64,000 nucleotides of DNA from the NCBI GenBank assembly GCA_024449915.1, contig JAMZAV010000026.1:620001-684000 (forward strand). The letters run 5' to 3'. This document shows, one piece after another, positions 1 to 11,539 of the stretch (positions within the stretch are counted from its first letter, which is position 1; each line of letters begins with the position of its first letter). Position numbers and translations under genes: made by a program. The notes under the pieces were generated by a model. The model was not told the origin of the DNA. It saw only the letters and a program-made list of their open reading frames with translations, and searched no databases. This stretch comes from Sweltsa coloradensis (Eukaryota; Arthropoda; Insecta; Plecoptera; Chloroperlidae).

Positions 1-1224
1 TAAAAGTTTCCAGTTTGGCAGTTTCCACTCGGTTTTCTTCGAATGCTATGGACTAAAATCTTATAAATGTAAAACAACCTATGTATTATATTCCCTTTAC
101 TACTTCCAAAAATTCCTAGTTAGTCACCTAAAGCCACCTGTAAAGCTGTCTCCTCTTCAGCGGTCATTCCTGTGTACGTACGATGCCAGCCCAGCAACAG
201 ACAATCCGTTCTGATTTTTTCCTTCCTCCTGTGCTAGCTAGATAAGATAAATTTATTCTTCAGTAGATAATTTTTACAAATTAAATCTAATCTCTACAGA
301 GATGTGCGAAGATTGGTGTGTATAGACCTAGGCCCTAGCCATAAAGTTTAACGTGAACTTAGTGGAATTTGTAGGATATACGTACGTAACAAGGAGACAG
401 TTACAGGCTAACACTAAGCTAGCGTGCTTCATGAGATACCCAATACAATACTTATCTAAACTAAAAGATAAATAAGTGTAATGAGTACTAGTGCTACGTG
501 AAAATAGCGTTTTGTGAATAGATGCTACAAAGCGCTATTTTTTCACTTAAAACTTAAAGTTTTCCAGTCCTATTTTATTATATTTTCCATTGTATCTATG
601 ATTTGTTTATACACATTATTAATCAGTTGATATTAATTCAACCTTGATGACATAATTTCAAAATAAAAATATGAGAAAACTTCATACACAAGTATTTGAA
701 AGTGGCCAAAAAACAGATGCTACAAAACGCTATAAAATGACACGATAAAATACGTACTTCAAAAGTAATGAGTAACAACACAATCTTGTCAAAGCGATAT
801 AGCATAAAGTAGAAAAATAGAAAAAGCAGTTCAAAACATTAAGCTGAAGAAATGTGCATGGATTTACCTTCAAGAATAAACTACATATTGCATTAACATG
901 ATACATGTGAAGCTAATTAGTAATACTATATTCTTGCCCTTGGACATTCTCTGCGTACTGAAGAGGGTCTCTGGTAAACTGATGTGATTTGTACCCAACA
1001 ATGGACATTCCTCCGAAACGTGAAATAAAACCTGGCTGGTCAAACAGGTTGGAAGCTGTGAACTATGCTCTCACTGCTCACTGCTCACTTCTCACTTCTC
1101 ACCGGATAATAGAAGCTCAAGCCAGGGCTTTAATGTGTTACGAGTAATTTAGTAAGAAGTTCTTAGGTAGCCTTGTCCTTGTTCAAAACACTTGATTTAC
1201 GAGTGGTGGAGTAGAGTGGAGAAA
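1..1224. other. AT-rich stretch without a supported gene
   Basis: No coding segment with usable splice signals is seen. At 498-546 there is a hairpin with a roughly 12-nt stem (GTGAAAATAGCG pairing with CGCTATTTTTTCAC), and its loop sequence AGATGCTACAAA recurs at about 715-726, followed by a similar CGCTAT. This suggests remnants of a small inverted-repeat element. Near 1070-1100 there is a short run of CTCACTGCTCACT-type repeats. Confidence 0.5.
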
Positions 1225-1490
1225 CTCCGTCTGACGTACGTTCAGACGACGAAGATAATAGAGACCCGGAGCTGGATAGAAGTCTCCAGTCCGTCTGAGG
1301 AAGGGGCCAGAGGATCCGAAATACCACGGTCATTGTTACTGTTGCAGAAGTATTGTACTGTACGTTCAGAACTTCAGTTGATGCAAATAATGGATCTGGA
1401 GATCGTAGTTTCCAGTCCGTCTGAGGAAGAGGTTGCAGAGTTAATGTACTCCATCAATCATCCGTATACGTTCAAACAACAAAGATATTT
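1225..1490. repeat. Degenerate ~125-bp tandem repeat
   Basis: The phrase CTCCAGTCCGTCTGAGGA at about 1285 returns almost unchanged near 1409, and GTACGTTCAGA near 1237 returns near 1361, with a weaker third start (GTATACGTTCAAA) near 1463. This gives two to two and a half diverged units of about 125 bp. An open frame runs across it, but it lacks codon or domain signals and looks like a by-product of the repeat. Confidence 0.5.
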
Positions 1491-2213
1491 TTTTTGCAAT
1501 GTTTATGTTTTTAAGAATTATTGTGAATGCGACTCATTGCATTATTGAATATAAAACAATATAAATTTTACTAATTACCAGTGGGAATTAATAACTAGCA
1601 CTATTAATGAGCGAAACACCTTTATAAATTTGATGTTAATACTTTCTTCATTGTTTGCTGCTTCTTTAGACATTAATCTTTTAAAACTGACTGAAAAAGC
1701 TATTAAAATATTGTTCTTGTCCGATTATGCCTATTAAGCTATCAGTTCAGTCCACCCCCTTACAAAGCTCCACCCAAACTACGTCGTGAGCAGCAGTATG
1801 TGAATAAATTATGTGCTCTGTACATCACCACACACACCACGCTGCAATGTTTGATAAATATCTTCGAACATTCCTGATTGGTTCTCGAGATATCACAACG
1901 CGCCGGAAATAGTTCCAGGTTGGTTTCTACTTTCAATTAATTAAATGAGTTATTCAGGAGCCAATCAGTGGGAGACAAAACAAGCGCCGGCATAAAATAA
2001 TGCAGTATTCTTTCTGAACATGTTTCGCCATTCTTGAGATTCCTTCTACAGATCTGGATTCTAACCGAGGTATTCATTGTCTTGGTATCTGGTTCTCTCT
2101 CGCATTGTTCGTTGGCTCAATCATCATAGGGCTTTATGCGTTTTATTTATTTAATATTTAAAATTTAATAATATTTAATTTTATATTTCACGTGAGAAAC
2201 CTGCTTAGGGATG
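1491..2213. other. No supported feature
   Basis: Mostly AT-rich unique-looking sequence. I see no exon, RNA gene or repeat boundary that I can support. Confidence 0.4.
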
Positions 2214-2239
2214 ATTGTATTTGTTTCCCCAGGTTTTTA

Positions 2240-2412
2240 TAAAATTCAAATTTCACACGAATATATTGATTTATAAAATTAAGGTTCTGTGAAAAAATCA
2301 TTACAATCGGATAAAGCATTAGGTGTTATAAGTCGAAGAATTATTTTAAAAATCGAAAAAATCGTAAAATTGCGATTTTCATGAGAAATAATTTTAGAAT
2401 TTTAGATTACCA
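2240..2412 (+). repeat. Isolated unit of the ~155-bp subrepeat found in the neighbouring TIR element
   Basis: The segment with AAGGTTCTGTGAAAAAATCA (2281) followed by a TCGAAAAAATCGTAAAATTG-type stretch matches the internal units of the element at 2681-3599. It lies outside that element's left end, so it is probably a fragment of an older copy. The core-motif repeat that starts at 2423 lies immediately beyond it. Confidence 0.6.
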
Positions 2413-2422
2413 TGATTGTCCC

Positions 2423-2640
2423 TTGGTGGAGGTGCCGGGTTATATAATATATGAATTCCATATTTTCTTGGGGTTCCAGCCCCTTCCCCCTAACCACTAG
2501 GGTCACCAACATTATTCTGTTTCAGCCTTGTTAACGGTCAATCACAAAAAGAAGAGAACAGAGGTTGTCTTTAGTTTTTACTGTGAGACGCGACACCCGC
2601 AAGAATGGAAGGAAGAAAATAATTTTGATTTGTAAAAAAT
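2423..2640 (+). mobile_element. Dispersed core-motif repeat, copy 1
   Basis: It begins with the core TTGGTGGAGGTGCCGGGT (2423-2440). It then has a fast-diverging segment containing GGGG...CCCC runs, then CTAGGGTCACCAA, whose end is complementary to the TTGGTG start. A tail with GTGAGACGCGACACCCGC (about 2582-2599) follows. The same order of blocks occurs at 41811, 42638 and, reversed, at 11811-12144. This appears to be a short nonautonomous element; I do not recognise the family. Confidence 0.65.
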
Positions 2641-2680
2641 TACTTAAATTTTACGATTTTTTTACGAACATGTACCTATA

Positions 2681-3599
2681 ACTATAGGAAGCTTTAGAAA
2701 CGCTTTTTCAGGCGCGTTGTTGGATGAGCGTAATTGGTGCATTGAGCTGCCATGTGTTCATGAGAAATAATTTTTCGATTGCACTCAAAATTTACACGAA
2801 TATATTAATTCACAAAATTAAGGTTCTGTGAAAAAATCATTACAACCAGATAAATCATGTAGGTGTTGTAAGTCGAAGAAATTTTCGAAAAAAAAATCGT
2901 AAAATTGCGATTTTCATAAGAAATATTTTTTTGATTGCGCTCAAATTTCACACGAATATATTAATTCATAAAATAAAGGTTCTGTGAAAAAATCAATACA
3001 TTCGGATGTGTTATAAGTCGATTTTTTTAATCGAAAAAAAATCGTCAAATTGCGATTTTCACGAGAAATAATTTTTTTATTATGCTCAAATTTCACACGG
3101 ATATATTAATTTATAAAATTAGAGTTCTGTGAAAAAAATCATTACAATCGGATAAAGCATGTAGGTGTTATAAGTTGAAGAAATGTTTTAAAAATCGAAA
3201 CAATTATAAAATTGCGATTTTCATGAGAAATAATTTTTGATTGTGCTCAAATTTCACACGAATATATTAATTCATATAATTAAGTTTTTGTGAAAAAATC
3301 ATAAGAATCGGATCATGTAGGTGTTATAAGTCAAAGTATTATTTTAAAAAATCGAAAAATATCGGAAAATTGCGATTTTCACGAGAAATAATTTTTCGAT
3401 TACGCTAAAAAAACGTGGCAGTTCCAAGTTCAGAGATTTTGAAGGCCTCCGGAAAATTTCATCGCAATTGCAGTATGGGTTTACCGGGAAATCGGTTAAC
3501 AGACACACAAAAATACAAACAGAAAAAAAAGAAAAAACATTCCGGTTTTTTTCCTCCGGGTATTGAAAGGGAATTTTTCGCTACGCTCTCCAAAAATTT
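2681..3599 (+). mobile_element. TIR-type element 'GAGCG family', copy A, left arm of the inverted pair
   Basis: The left end (ACTATAGG, then GCGTTGTTGGATGAGCG near 2716-2732) and right end (CGCTACGCTCTCCA near 3580-3592) are imperfect inverted complements. Inside are about four ~145-160-bp subrepeats, recognised by AAGGTTCTGTG-like starts near 2820, 2976, 3121 and 3283 and by repeated TTGCGATTTTCA. A block after 3415 (GTTCCAAGTTCAGAGATTTT) and an A-rich run complete it. Copy B at 9296-10051 matches it in inverted orientation over nearly its whole length. The open frame at 3415-3603 is part of the repeat and is not supported as a gene. Confidence 0.75.
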
Positions 3600-4221
3600 T
3601 TAACGTTTTCAGTTTTTTCTCGGATCTGTGTTCAAATAGTTCAAGTGGGTTCTTAGTTCAAAATCACTGAATACGATCGGTAGACGGTGAAAACAATAAA
3701 AACATACAAATTTCGACAAATTGTGTCTTATTTTAAACGATACATTGTCTTATCATATTTTTATTTTATGATGTTTTGAATAATTTAGTGGCCTAATTTC
3801 TCTATTAATGCAATTGAAGGATTTTATTATGTTATTGTTGGGAAATTCGATAAAGATAGTAATGGAAGGGATAAGCGATATGCGGGATTCCATCTCCCGC
3901 CCCTGGGGTAGTTTGCGAGTCGCGGATACGTATTTTGAAGTGAAGTCAGAGTGACTGATTATAAAGGCATTTGGGGTTTGAACTTTTTATGTCCATAAAA
4001 TTGATTCCCACAAAAACCAGCGTCAAAATCCGTAATGCCGTTTGAGCGCGACACGGCTCTTCGTCAGCAGGCAATGCCATCTACAGGGAAAAAGGGCCCT
4101 GCTTTATACCATCAATTACCCGGAACTTGACGTGGAATGGGTTTTACCTACCACTTTTCAACAGTTTTTTAATCAAAGCGGGCGCGAAAACTATAAGGAG
4201 AAAAGGGTATGATTTTATTTC
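3600..4221. other. Spacer between TIR element A and the palindromic array
   Basis: Unique-looking sequence with a locally GC-richer block near 3890-3930. I see no gene or repeat boundary. It has no visible counterpart in the right-hand spacer, so the symmetry of this locus is limited to the arms and the inner array. Confidence 0.5.
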
Positions 4222-5720
4222 CCGTGCATTTTTTCGGGGAAGATTTTTTGCGTAAGTTGTATTCTATTAGGTAGTAGGATACAAGTTTTTTTTGCACTTT
4301 CCTGAGGCCATGCTATGGGGCAGAGGGCGTCGGGGGCGCCCGGGGACCCCCTTACCTTTTTTTTAAGAGGGATAAATTTTTTATCTGTTCCTTTTGGGGA
4401 TAGAGGTTCAGAAAACTATTTTTTGTTAAGAAGAGCAAAAAAATTTTTTTTGCATTTTTTTTCAGGCCCTGGTATGCTTGAAAGGGCGTCGGGGGGCGTC
4501 GCGACGCCCTATAACGTTTTTTAAGGAGGAATTATTTTTTTATTCTGTGTTTTGTGATGAGTATTGCGGTAAACGTATTCTATTAAGTAAGGGACATAAA
4601 AAGGTTTTTTCACCCAACCTTGGGGTCCGGGAAAAGCCAGAGGGGTGGGGGCGTCGCGCCCCCTAAAAGGGTTTTTCCCCTAAAAAGAGGAAGAATTTTT
4701 ATCTGGGTTTACCTTTCGTGCTAGAGTGTTGCGGTGAATTGTTTAAATTAAAAAAATAGATAAAATTTTTTTTAGCACCTACCTTGGGGTCTTGGCTATT
4801 TTCAGAGGGCGTGGGGGCGTCACGCGCCCTAAAACGCTTTTTTAAAAAGGGTTTTTTTTTTATCGCATGTGCCTTTTGTGATCAGTATTGCGGGGGGGAA
4901 AAGTATTCATTAATAAAAGCATACAATTTTAGAACCTACCCTTTAGGTCCTGGTAGGCTTAAAAAAGGGTCGGGGGCGTCGCACGCCCTTTAAGTTGATA
5001 AAAATTCTTGTTTCTTACACGTGTGCCTTTCGTGATAGAGTATTGCGGTAAATGATTCATTTAAGTAATATCATTCAAGTCTTTTTAAACCCACCTTGCA
5101 GGTCCTGGTACATTTAGAGGGCGTCGAAGGGGTCCGGGCCCTTCACGTGTTTTGAGTGTGTTTTTTTATCTCGTGTACCTTTCGTGATTGGGATTGCGGG
5201 AAACTGTATTTTATTAATAAAAGCAAACAAGTTTTTTGAACCTACTTTGAGGTTTCCCGGTACCTTCGAGGGCGTCGTGGGCTCCGGGCCCCCCCCCCCC
5301 TATAAAATTTTTTTTTATAATAAGATTTTTTTTTTTTCTGTTCCTTTTATGATAGAGATTTCGGTAAACTATATTCTTTAAGTAAAAGCAACAAAAATTT
5401 TTAGAAACCCACCTTGCAGGGCCTGGTATCTTGAAAGGGGGTCGGGGCGTCGCGACGCCCTAAAACGGTTTTTTTGAAAAAGTAAAAGAATTTTTATCGT
5501 TTTCCTTCGTGCTAGAAAAAGTTGCGGGAATTGTATTCATTAAGTAATAGCATACAAATTTTTAGAACCTATCTTGCGGTTTGGCACCCCTTTAGAGGGC
5601 GTCGGGGGGGAAAGACGCCCCAAAAAAGTTGATAAAAATCTTGATTTTTTTCTGGTCCCTTTTGTGATAAGTATTGCGTAATCTGTATTCTATTAATAAA
5701 AGTTTAAGTGTTTTTATCAC
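4222..5720 (+). repeat. Left half of a palindromic satellite: about nine ~158-bp units, head to tail
   Basis: Units are marked by a GC-rich block (GAGGGCGTCGGGGGCGTCGC-like) near 4324, 4482, 4640, 4803, 4965, 5116, 5266, 5433 and 5595, giving spacings of 150-167 bp. Each unit also has GTGATAGAGTATTGCGGTAAA-like and CCTACCTTGCAGGTCCTGGTA-like blocks. Several units contain the palindrome GGGCGTCGCGACGCCC or a variant. The outermost unit (4222-4340) is the most diverged and resembles the outermost unit of the right half rather than its own neighbours. No coding capacity is supported; long frames here are by-products of the repeat. Confidence 0.85.
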
Positions 5721-7012
5721 CTTCCCCGCTGGGGCCTTAGTTTTTCTGCAAGGACTCTTAAAAATCACTCTTAAAAACGTTATAGGGGCGACGCGAGCCC
5801 CCGACGCCCCTAAGCGTACCAGGACCGCAATAATGCAAAAAAATTGAATGATATTCTTAAATTCAATACAGTTTACGCAATATCTACACGAAAAGGGACA
5901 CGTGATAAAAAAACAAACATCTTTTTTATCGTTAAATGGCGTCGCGACGCCCCCCACGCCCCCCGAAGCGTACCAGGACCTGCAAAGTGATGCAAAAAAC
6001 TTAAATGTTTACTTAATTTAATACAGTTTACCGCAATACTCTATCACGAAAGGTAACGAGATAAAAAAAAATCCCCTCTAAAAAACTTATAGGGCGTCGC
6101 GACGCCCCCCGACGCCCTCTGAAGCGTACCAGGGCCTGCAAGGTGGTTCAAAAGACTTGAATGATATTACTTAAAGAATCAGTTTACCGCAATACTCTAT
6201 CACGAAAGGCACACGTGATAAAAAATCAAGCATCTTTATCAAAGTTAAAGGGGGTCGCGACGCCCCCACGCCCTCTGAACCTACCCCGGACTTTCAAGGT
6301 AGTTCTAAAAATTGTAGCTATTTCTTAATAGAATACAATTACCGCAAACTGTATCACAAAAGGCAATGCATAAAAAATAATCCCTTTTAAAAAACGTTTG
6401 GGCGTCGTGACGCCCCGACGCCCTCTAAGCTGCCAAGACCTGCAAGGTAGGTGCTAAAAAACTTGTATGATATTTCGTAATAAAACAATTTACCGCAACA
6501 CCTCTAGCACGAAAAGGGACAAAGGATAAAAAATTTATTCCTCTTTTTCAGAAAACCGTTTTAGGCGTCGCGACGCCCCCGAGCCCTCTGAAGCGTGCCA
6601 GGACCTGAAGGTTTTGGGGAAAAAAAACCTTTTATGTCATTTCTTAATAGAATACAGTTTACCGCAATACTCTATCAAAAGAAAGGCACATGAGAAAAAA
6701 AATTCCTCTTAAAAAACGTTATAGGGCGTCGCGACGCTCCCGACGCCCCTTTTAAATACCAGGACCTGAAAAAAAAGGTCAAAAAAATTTTTTTGCTCTT
6801 ACTTAATAAAATATAGTTTACCGCAAAAAACTCTATACGAAAGGCCACGAGATAAAAAAACCCTCCCTCTTAAAAAACTGTAAGGGCGCGCGACGCCCCC
6901 CACGCCGTCGCACATAGCTGGCCCCCCAAGGAAAGTGCAAAAAACTTGTATCCTACTACCCATAGAAAACAACTTCCGCAAAAAATCCCTTCACGAAGAT
7001 GCACGGGATACC
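5720..7012 (-). repeat. Right half of the palindromic satellite: about eight units, inverted
   Basis: The same ~158-bp unit appears in reverse complement, with GC blocks near 5790, 5942, 6092, 6250, 6405, 6565, 6725 and 6888. The outermost unit shares GTAGTAGGATACAAG and TGCACTTTCCT with the outermost left unit when reverse complemented, and both halves end at CCCGTGCAT / ATGCACGGG. The whole 2.8-kb block can therefore fold back on itself. Known foldback-type transposons have long inverted repeats built from tandem units, which fits, but no transposase or target duplication was found. Confidence 0.85.
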
Positions 7013-8015
7013 TGTTGCCCCCCTACTAACAACGACATTTTCTATTGTACGGAAGTTTTTAGCTTTCGACGACGTCAAAGCTCAGTTGAGGCAATGACAA
7101 ATACTAAGACTAAAGAGCTCCAGAAATAGCTCGCTCGGTTCCTTACTTAGAGTAGTGAACCCAGGGGACTTCCCATGTCGGCGCATTCATTAAGTCTCGG
7201 TGTGTTCATTTCATCTTGAGGTGGATGTAAAACACGAGATTGTTTCATGGCCTGGCGTAGCATTCTTATTTGCACCGTCTAAACTAAACGTAAATTGCGA
7301 AGAATTCCTCTGCTAAATCGAACAACGTTGTAAATCCCTCAAACCGGCAGTAAAACTCAATTCTTTACGAAAATGAAGCCGTAAATCCGCCCATTCATTT
7401 TTCAAATAGGGTGATTTCACCTGTCGTACGCACACATACCTTGGCGCATTCCTACCGACTCCTCGGTTGCGCAATAAAACAACAGTCGGCTAGAAAACGC
7501 AGTTGAAAAACTCCAACCCTAACTAGTCTGTCATGTACAGCGACTTAGCATTCATTCCAGCCCGTCCCATCCACGGACGACATCGGATTTGAATATTTAT
7601 TATACAAACTCATTATTATTCACAAAGTTATGTATTCAAATGCGATTTTGATTGTTGAATACGTTATGTCAACGTGTCAATTTACTAGGGTAATCACTTC
7701 ATTGGATCTGAAATAATTAAGTCTTTGGCTGGAAAGAGTTTTAAAGTGCTGGATATAAATACCAACAGCCAGTTCCGAAGATATCCTTTACAAAATGCAT
7801 AATGCAACGATTTTTGATAATAGCTTTGTTAACAAGGCACGTAATCGAGCTTAGGGTCTTGGACGTTTATTACACGCCTGACACGAGAATAATACCTGGT
7901 CATGCCTAGACAAAACTATCGCATTACGCTCGGCGCGCGTTCATGCGTGTCGCCTTGTCGTCTGGACGAGAAACCAAAGAAGTCAACAAGACAAGTCTCC
8001 GGTATAATTCCACTG
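7013..8015. other. No supported feature
   Basis: Unique-looking sequence between the palindromic array and the TTAA-bounded element. I see no splice-flanked coding segment or repeated block. Confidence 0.4.
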
Positions 8016-8662
8016 TTAAAGGGGTATTAACCGCTAAACTCAAAAAATATATTTCATTCAGGCTAACTTGTAATGAATTTAGCAACTAACAGAAAAATTA
8101 TTGGGGCCACCATGACCTCCCAAAAAATTGTCAAACTTGACATTTTTCGAGCTTGCCCATCGGCAAAAATCTCCCATAAGAAATAACATGGGGACGAATT
8201 CTTTATGCCCCGTGACCGTGACCTTGGAGGATTTTGATCTAAAAAATATTGGCTGTTATTGGCGTACTCTACAGCCTTTTCTGTAAATTCTCTATATTTT
8301 GTTTTGTAATTTGGGCAAGTAGCTCGGTCAAAATATGCTGATTACCAAGATGGGGTGTGATTTTGGAATGCATATTTTGAAGGTATATTTGGGCACAGTT
8401 TCAAGACACGATGTAAAAAATGGGCATTTCAGATTGGTACTATGCTCTACGTATGAGGACCAAAAAAGAAACAGGTTAAAGCCGATTCAAGAAATTTCCC
8501 AAAACACCAATTTTCGCAAATTTCTGGATCAAAAAAATAGAAAAATTCGTGTTAAATCACAGTTACAAGATATAATTTTTTAAACTGTCTTTTTAGTGTA
8601 GTATTGTGCTATAGATAGATCATGTGGTAAAAAATATTTTTTTGAGTTAATAGCCCCTTTAA
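8016..8662. mobile_element. Candidate nonautonomous TIR element bounded by TTAA
   Basis: The left end reads TTAA-AGGGGTATTAAC and the right end, reverse complemented, reads TTAA-AGGGGCTATTAAC. Both are followed inward by ACTCAAAAAA(A)TAT. The TTAA at 8016-8019 and 8659-8662 would be the target duplication if the TIRs start at AGGGG. TTAA duplications are known for piggyBac elements, but the TIR start is not typical, so the superfamily is open. The interior (about 640 bp) shows no transposase. Confidence 0.5.
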
Positions 8663-9295
8663 TAACGTCCAAGGTTCTTCCCCGGGAAAACTCCCATGCT
8701 CCCACGGGACGCGACGAGAGTGTTTTTCTTTTCGTGAGGCGGAAATTTTCCGAGCAGGATTTGACTAACATTTACCGACTTTTTAAGTGTTTAGATAAGT
8801 CAACTGAACATCGTAATTGCGCAGTAAGCGTCGTCGTCTGTTCGTGCCACTTTGTTGCTTCAAATCCCACTTCCCTTCGGATAAGCCCCTCTTCCTTCCA
8901 GACACAGACATAACGAGGGAAAGAGAGTCTGTTATCCCACAGTTTCCCGCTATACTAGCGCGACGAGCGACGACGCGACGAACTACGAGAGCTTTGGGTA
9001 CGAGAGTCACCTATAAACTGACGTTTCCTATTGGCCGGTTGTTACTTTGTGACAGAACTGACCCCGGATGCATCTCTGCATCATTTCCGATTCTATAACG
9101 GGATCAAAAGGGCTGCACCGGACTCCTTCCTACGCCATTGTTGTTGCACGTTACTAGGACGCTGAAAAGCACCGGAAGTAGCAAATCCGACCAATCACGA
9201 TGAAGCAGCGCCAATAAGAAATGACTTTTGTTAAATTGAATTTTGCAACCTTTCTCATCTCATAGTAATTATCAAATTTGATTTACCATTTCGTT
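8663..9295. other. No supported feature
   Basis: GC-richer than most of the window, with several CGACG clusters around 8710-8730 and 8960-8990. Overlapping frames exist on both strands, but none has recognisable domains or splice context. Confidence 0.4.
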
Positions 9296-10051
9296 ATTGG
9301 ATGAGCGTAGAGAAGATTACATTTCACTACACTGGAGAAAAAAAACCGGAATGTTTTTCTTTTTCTTTTTCTTTATTTTCTGTTGTATTTTTGTGTGTCT
9401 GTTGTTAACACGATTCCGGCTAAACCGATACTCCAATTTCGCTGAAATTTTTCTGGAAACCTTCGAAATCTCTAAGAACTGCCACGTTTTTGAGCGCAAT
9501 CGAAAAATTATTTCTCATGAAAATCCAATTTTACGATTTTTTTCGATTTTTAAAAATTTTCTTAAACTTATAACACCTACATACTTTATCTGAATGTAAT
9601 TATTTTTTCACAGAACCTTAATTTTATGAATTTAATTTAGGTATTTTTGTGAAATTTGAGCGCAATCGAAAAACTATTTCTCATGAAAATCGAAATTTTA
9701 CGTTTTTTTTTCTTTTCTTTTTTAAAACAATTCTTTAACGAATAAAAACCTACATGCTTTATCCGATTGTAATGATTTTTTCACAGAACCTTAATTTTAT
9801 GAATTAATATATTCGTGTAAAATTTGTGCGCAATCGAATAATTATATCTTATGAAAATTTCAATATTACGATTTTTTCCTTTTTTAAAATTTCGATTAAT
9901 AAAAAAAATAAAAAAATAAAGATAATTTTGTATTTAATTTAATTTAATTTTTAAAAAATCTTCAACATTTTTTTCACAGAACAACAGAAAATCCGCATAA
10001 CACATGGCAGCTCAATGCACCAATTACGCTCATCCAACAACGCGGCCTAGT
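9296..10051 (-). mobile_element. 'GAGCG family' element, copy B, right arm of the inverted pair
   Basis: Read on the minus strand it starts at ACTAGG (10051-10046), continues GCGTTGTTGGATGAGCG, carries about three subrepeats (CACAGAACC-type signatures near 9610, 9785 and 9975 on the plus strand), then the ACGTGGCAGTTC block and A-rich run, and ends CGCTCATCCAAT at 9307-9296. It is the mirror of copy A. Relative to the copies at 30305 and 57172 its left end lacks the short AAAACGCTAAAG segment after ACTAGG. Confidence 0.75.
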
Positions 10052-10641
10052 TGTATACGATGTTACGTCTCTTGAAGATTTTGATAGACTTTTGCGGCTC
10101 ACTGTGGACCTAATTCTTTGATATATAATTAATAATTAATTACTTATTAGCTTTCATTGTAAATATTTTGTTGTTACATAAGAGTAAATCAATATACACA
10201 TAAATAACGAAATCTATAAATACGCGGACCTTCAAATGTGTGTGACGTAATATTTGTCGGAAGATAACCTCTACTCTGGCTGAAAGAATCCACGTCCACG
10301 TAGCAAGGGTGTCTTCTACGTCGTCGCAGGGTGATTGCGTTTTGTTTCTTTCTTTCAACTTTTGCAATCAAAAGTTCGTGGCTTGGTGGCTACGAACAAT
10401 GCTATACAATTTATGTCCCCCACTTTACATTTGCCGCGAACCCCGACAATCGCGTAGAGTTCTTGTAAAAATACAACACGACAATCTGTTTTGGAGACGT
10501 CTTCACATCTTAGCAAAGCGGCATCTTTATCGCGTGACACGTTTATCATACGACTTCCAGGGACTTATTAGAACGAGATTTGAACAATGGTGCACAGTCT
10601 TAAAATATAAGCCGACGTTTCGTGTGATTCAAATGAGTATG
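10052..10641. other. No supported gene; host sequence left of the hAT element
   Basis: A 118-codon frame at 10309-10665 runs into the hAT terminus and shows no domain, so I do not annotate it. Nothing else is recognised. Confidence 0.4.
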
Positions 10642-10649
10642 CTCAGGCT

Positions 10650-11531
10650 CAGGGGCGGCTCGTGAGTTATTATTGTGGGGGTGCACATAATTTCGAAGTC
10701 ATTCTGCGGGAAACAAAGGGGTCTGGGGCGCAGCCCCAGCCGCCGGAGGCGAAATTTTTTTCAGACATTAATGGTCTGAAGTACCCGGAAAACGACTTTA
10801 GAGTATATTTTTCGAATTTATTGGTCGGGATAAACTCCCCTATATGTAATTGTTAATTATAGAAAACCATCCAAAAACTTATTATTATATGCTTGATTAA
10901 AATATCACATACCCGAATAATGTCTCTCCATCTCCTCCGACACGCGCCTCAAACATCACATCGAATCGTTTTAAAAAACTGTTTATTTTTAGATCGCTAA
11001 TTAACGAAGTCATATTATAGTAATTTTCACTTCACGGCACGATAATAATTTTAACACTTTTCGCTCACTTGAAAACTGCTGTTGATCTCACTTCATCAAC
11101 CCTGTCGCGAACAACTTTCTCTGGCTACTGACAGTGACCGGAGAGTGGGGGTGAATGAATGGCGCGAGCACAATACCAAGGCGTTTCAATGGAAGTAACG
11201 GTTTTGACCCTTGTGCACGTGCACAAAACCCAGCTATGCCAGACGTTGTATAACAAAAGACAACCTGAGGCTTGTTCTGCCGGCCTTTCCGTGTTAAAAC
11301 CACGTCAAAATGTGTGCACACTCAGAGTGTCATCCTCCAGCGGCAGCACTTACTGCAGAATGACTTTTGCCGAATATACCTTGCTCTGGGCCAGCCAAAA
11401 TATCCATACAAACAATCCAACGATTTATTGGGAATATTACGAGATTGGCTTCGAACCTTAAATTGGAATTTAGTTCGCGCAATATTTGGGGGTGCACGTG
11501 CACCTGTGCACCTATACACGAGCCGCCCCTG
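10650..11531. mobile_element. Nonautonomous hAT-like DNA transposon (882 bp)
   Basis: The termini are perfect 15-bp inverted repeats, CAGGGGCGGCTCGTG (10650-10664) and CACGAGCCGCCCCTG (11517-11531). They are flanked by 8-bp direct repeats CTCAGGCT (10642-10649) and GTCAGGCT (11532-11539), which differ at one base. Eight-bp target duplications and CAGGGG-type ends are hallmarks of the hAT superfamily. The interior has GGGGCTGGGGCGCAGCC-like GC blocks and GTGCACGTGCAC repeats near the right end but no transposase frame, so it would depend on an enzyme supplied from elsewhere. Confidence 0.85.
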
Positions 11532-11539
11532 GTCAGGCT

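Noticed and set aside
5592..5957. 121-codon minus-strand gene
   Set aside because: It lies entirely within the satellite array; the frame comes from the repeat and contains no domain.
4222..7012. A CRISPR array
   Set aside because: The units are ~158 bp and repeated along their whole length with no unique spacers, they invert halfway, and the context is eukaryotic.
10309..10665. 118-codon plus-strand gene next to the hAT element
   Set aside because: It ends inside the hAT terminal repeat, with no recognised domain or splice signal; at best a host frame broken by the insertion, which I could not support.
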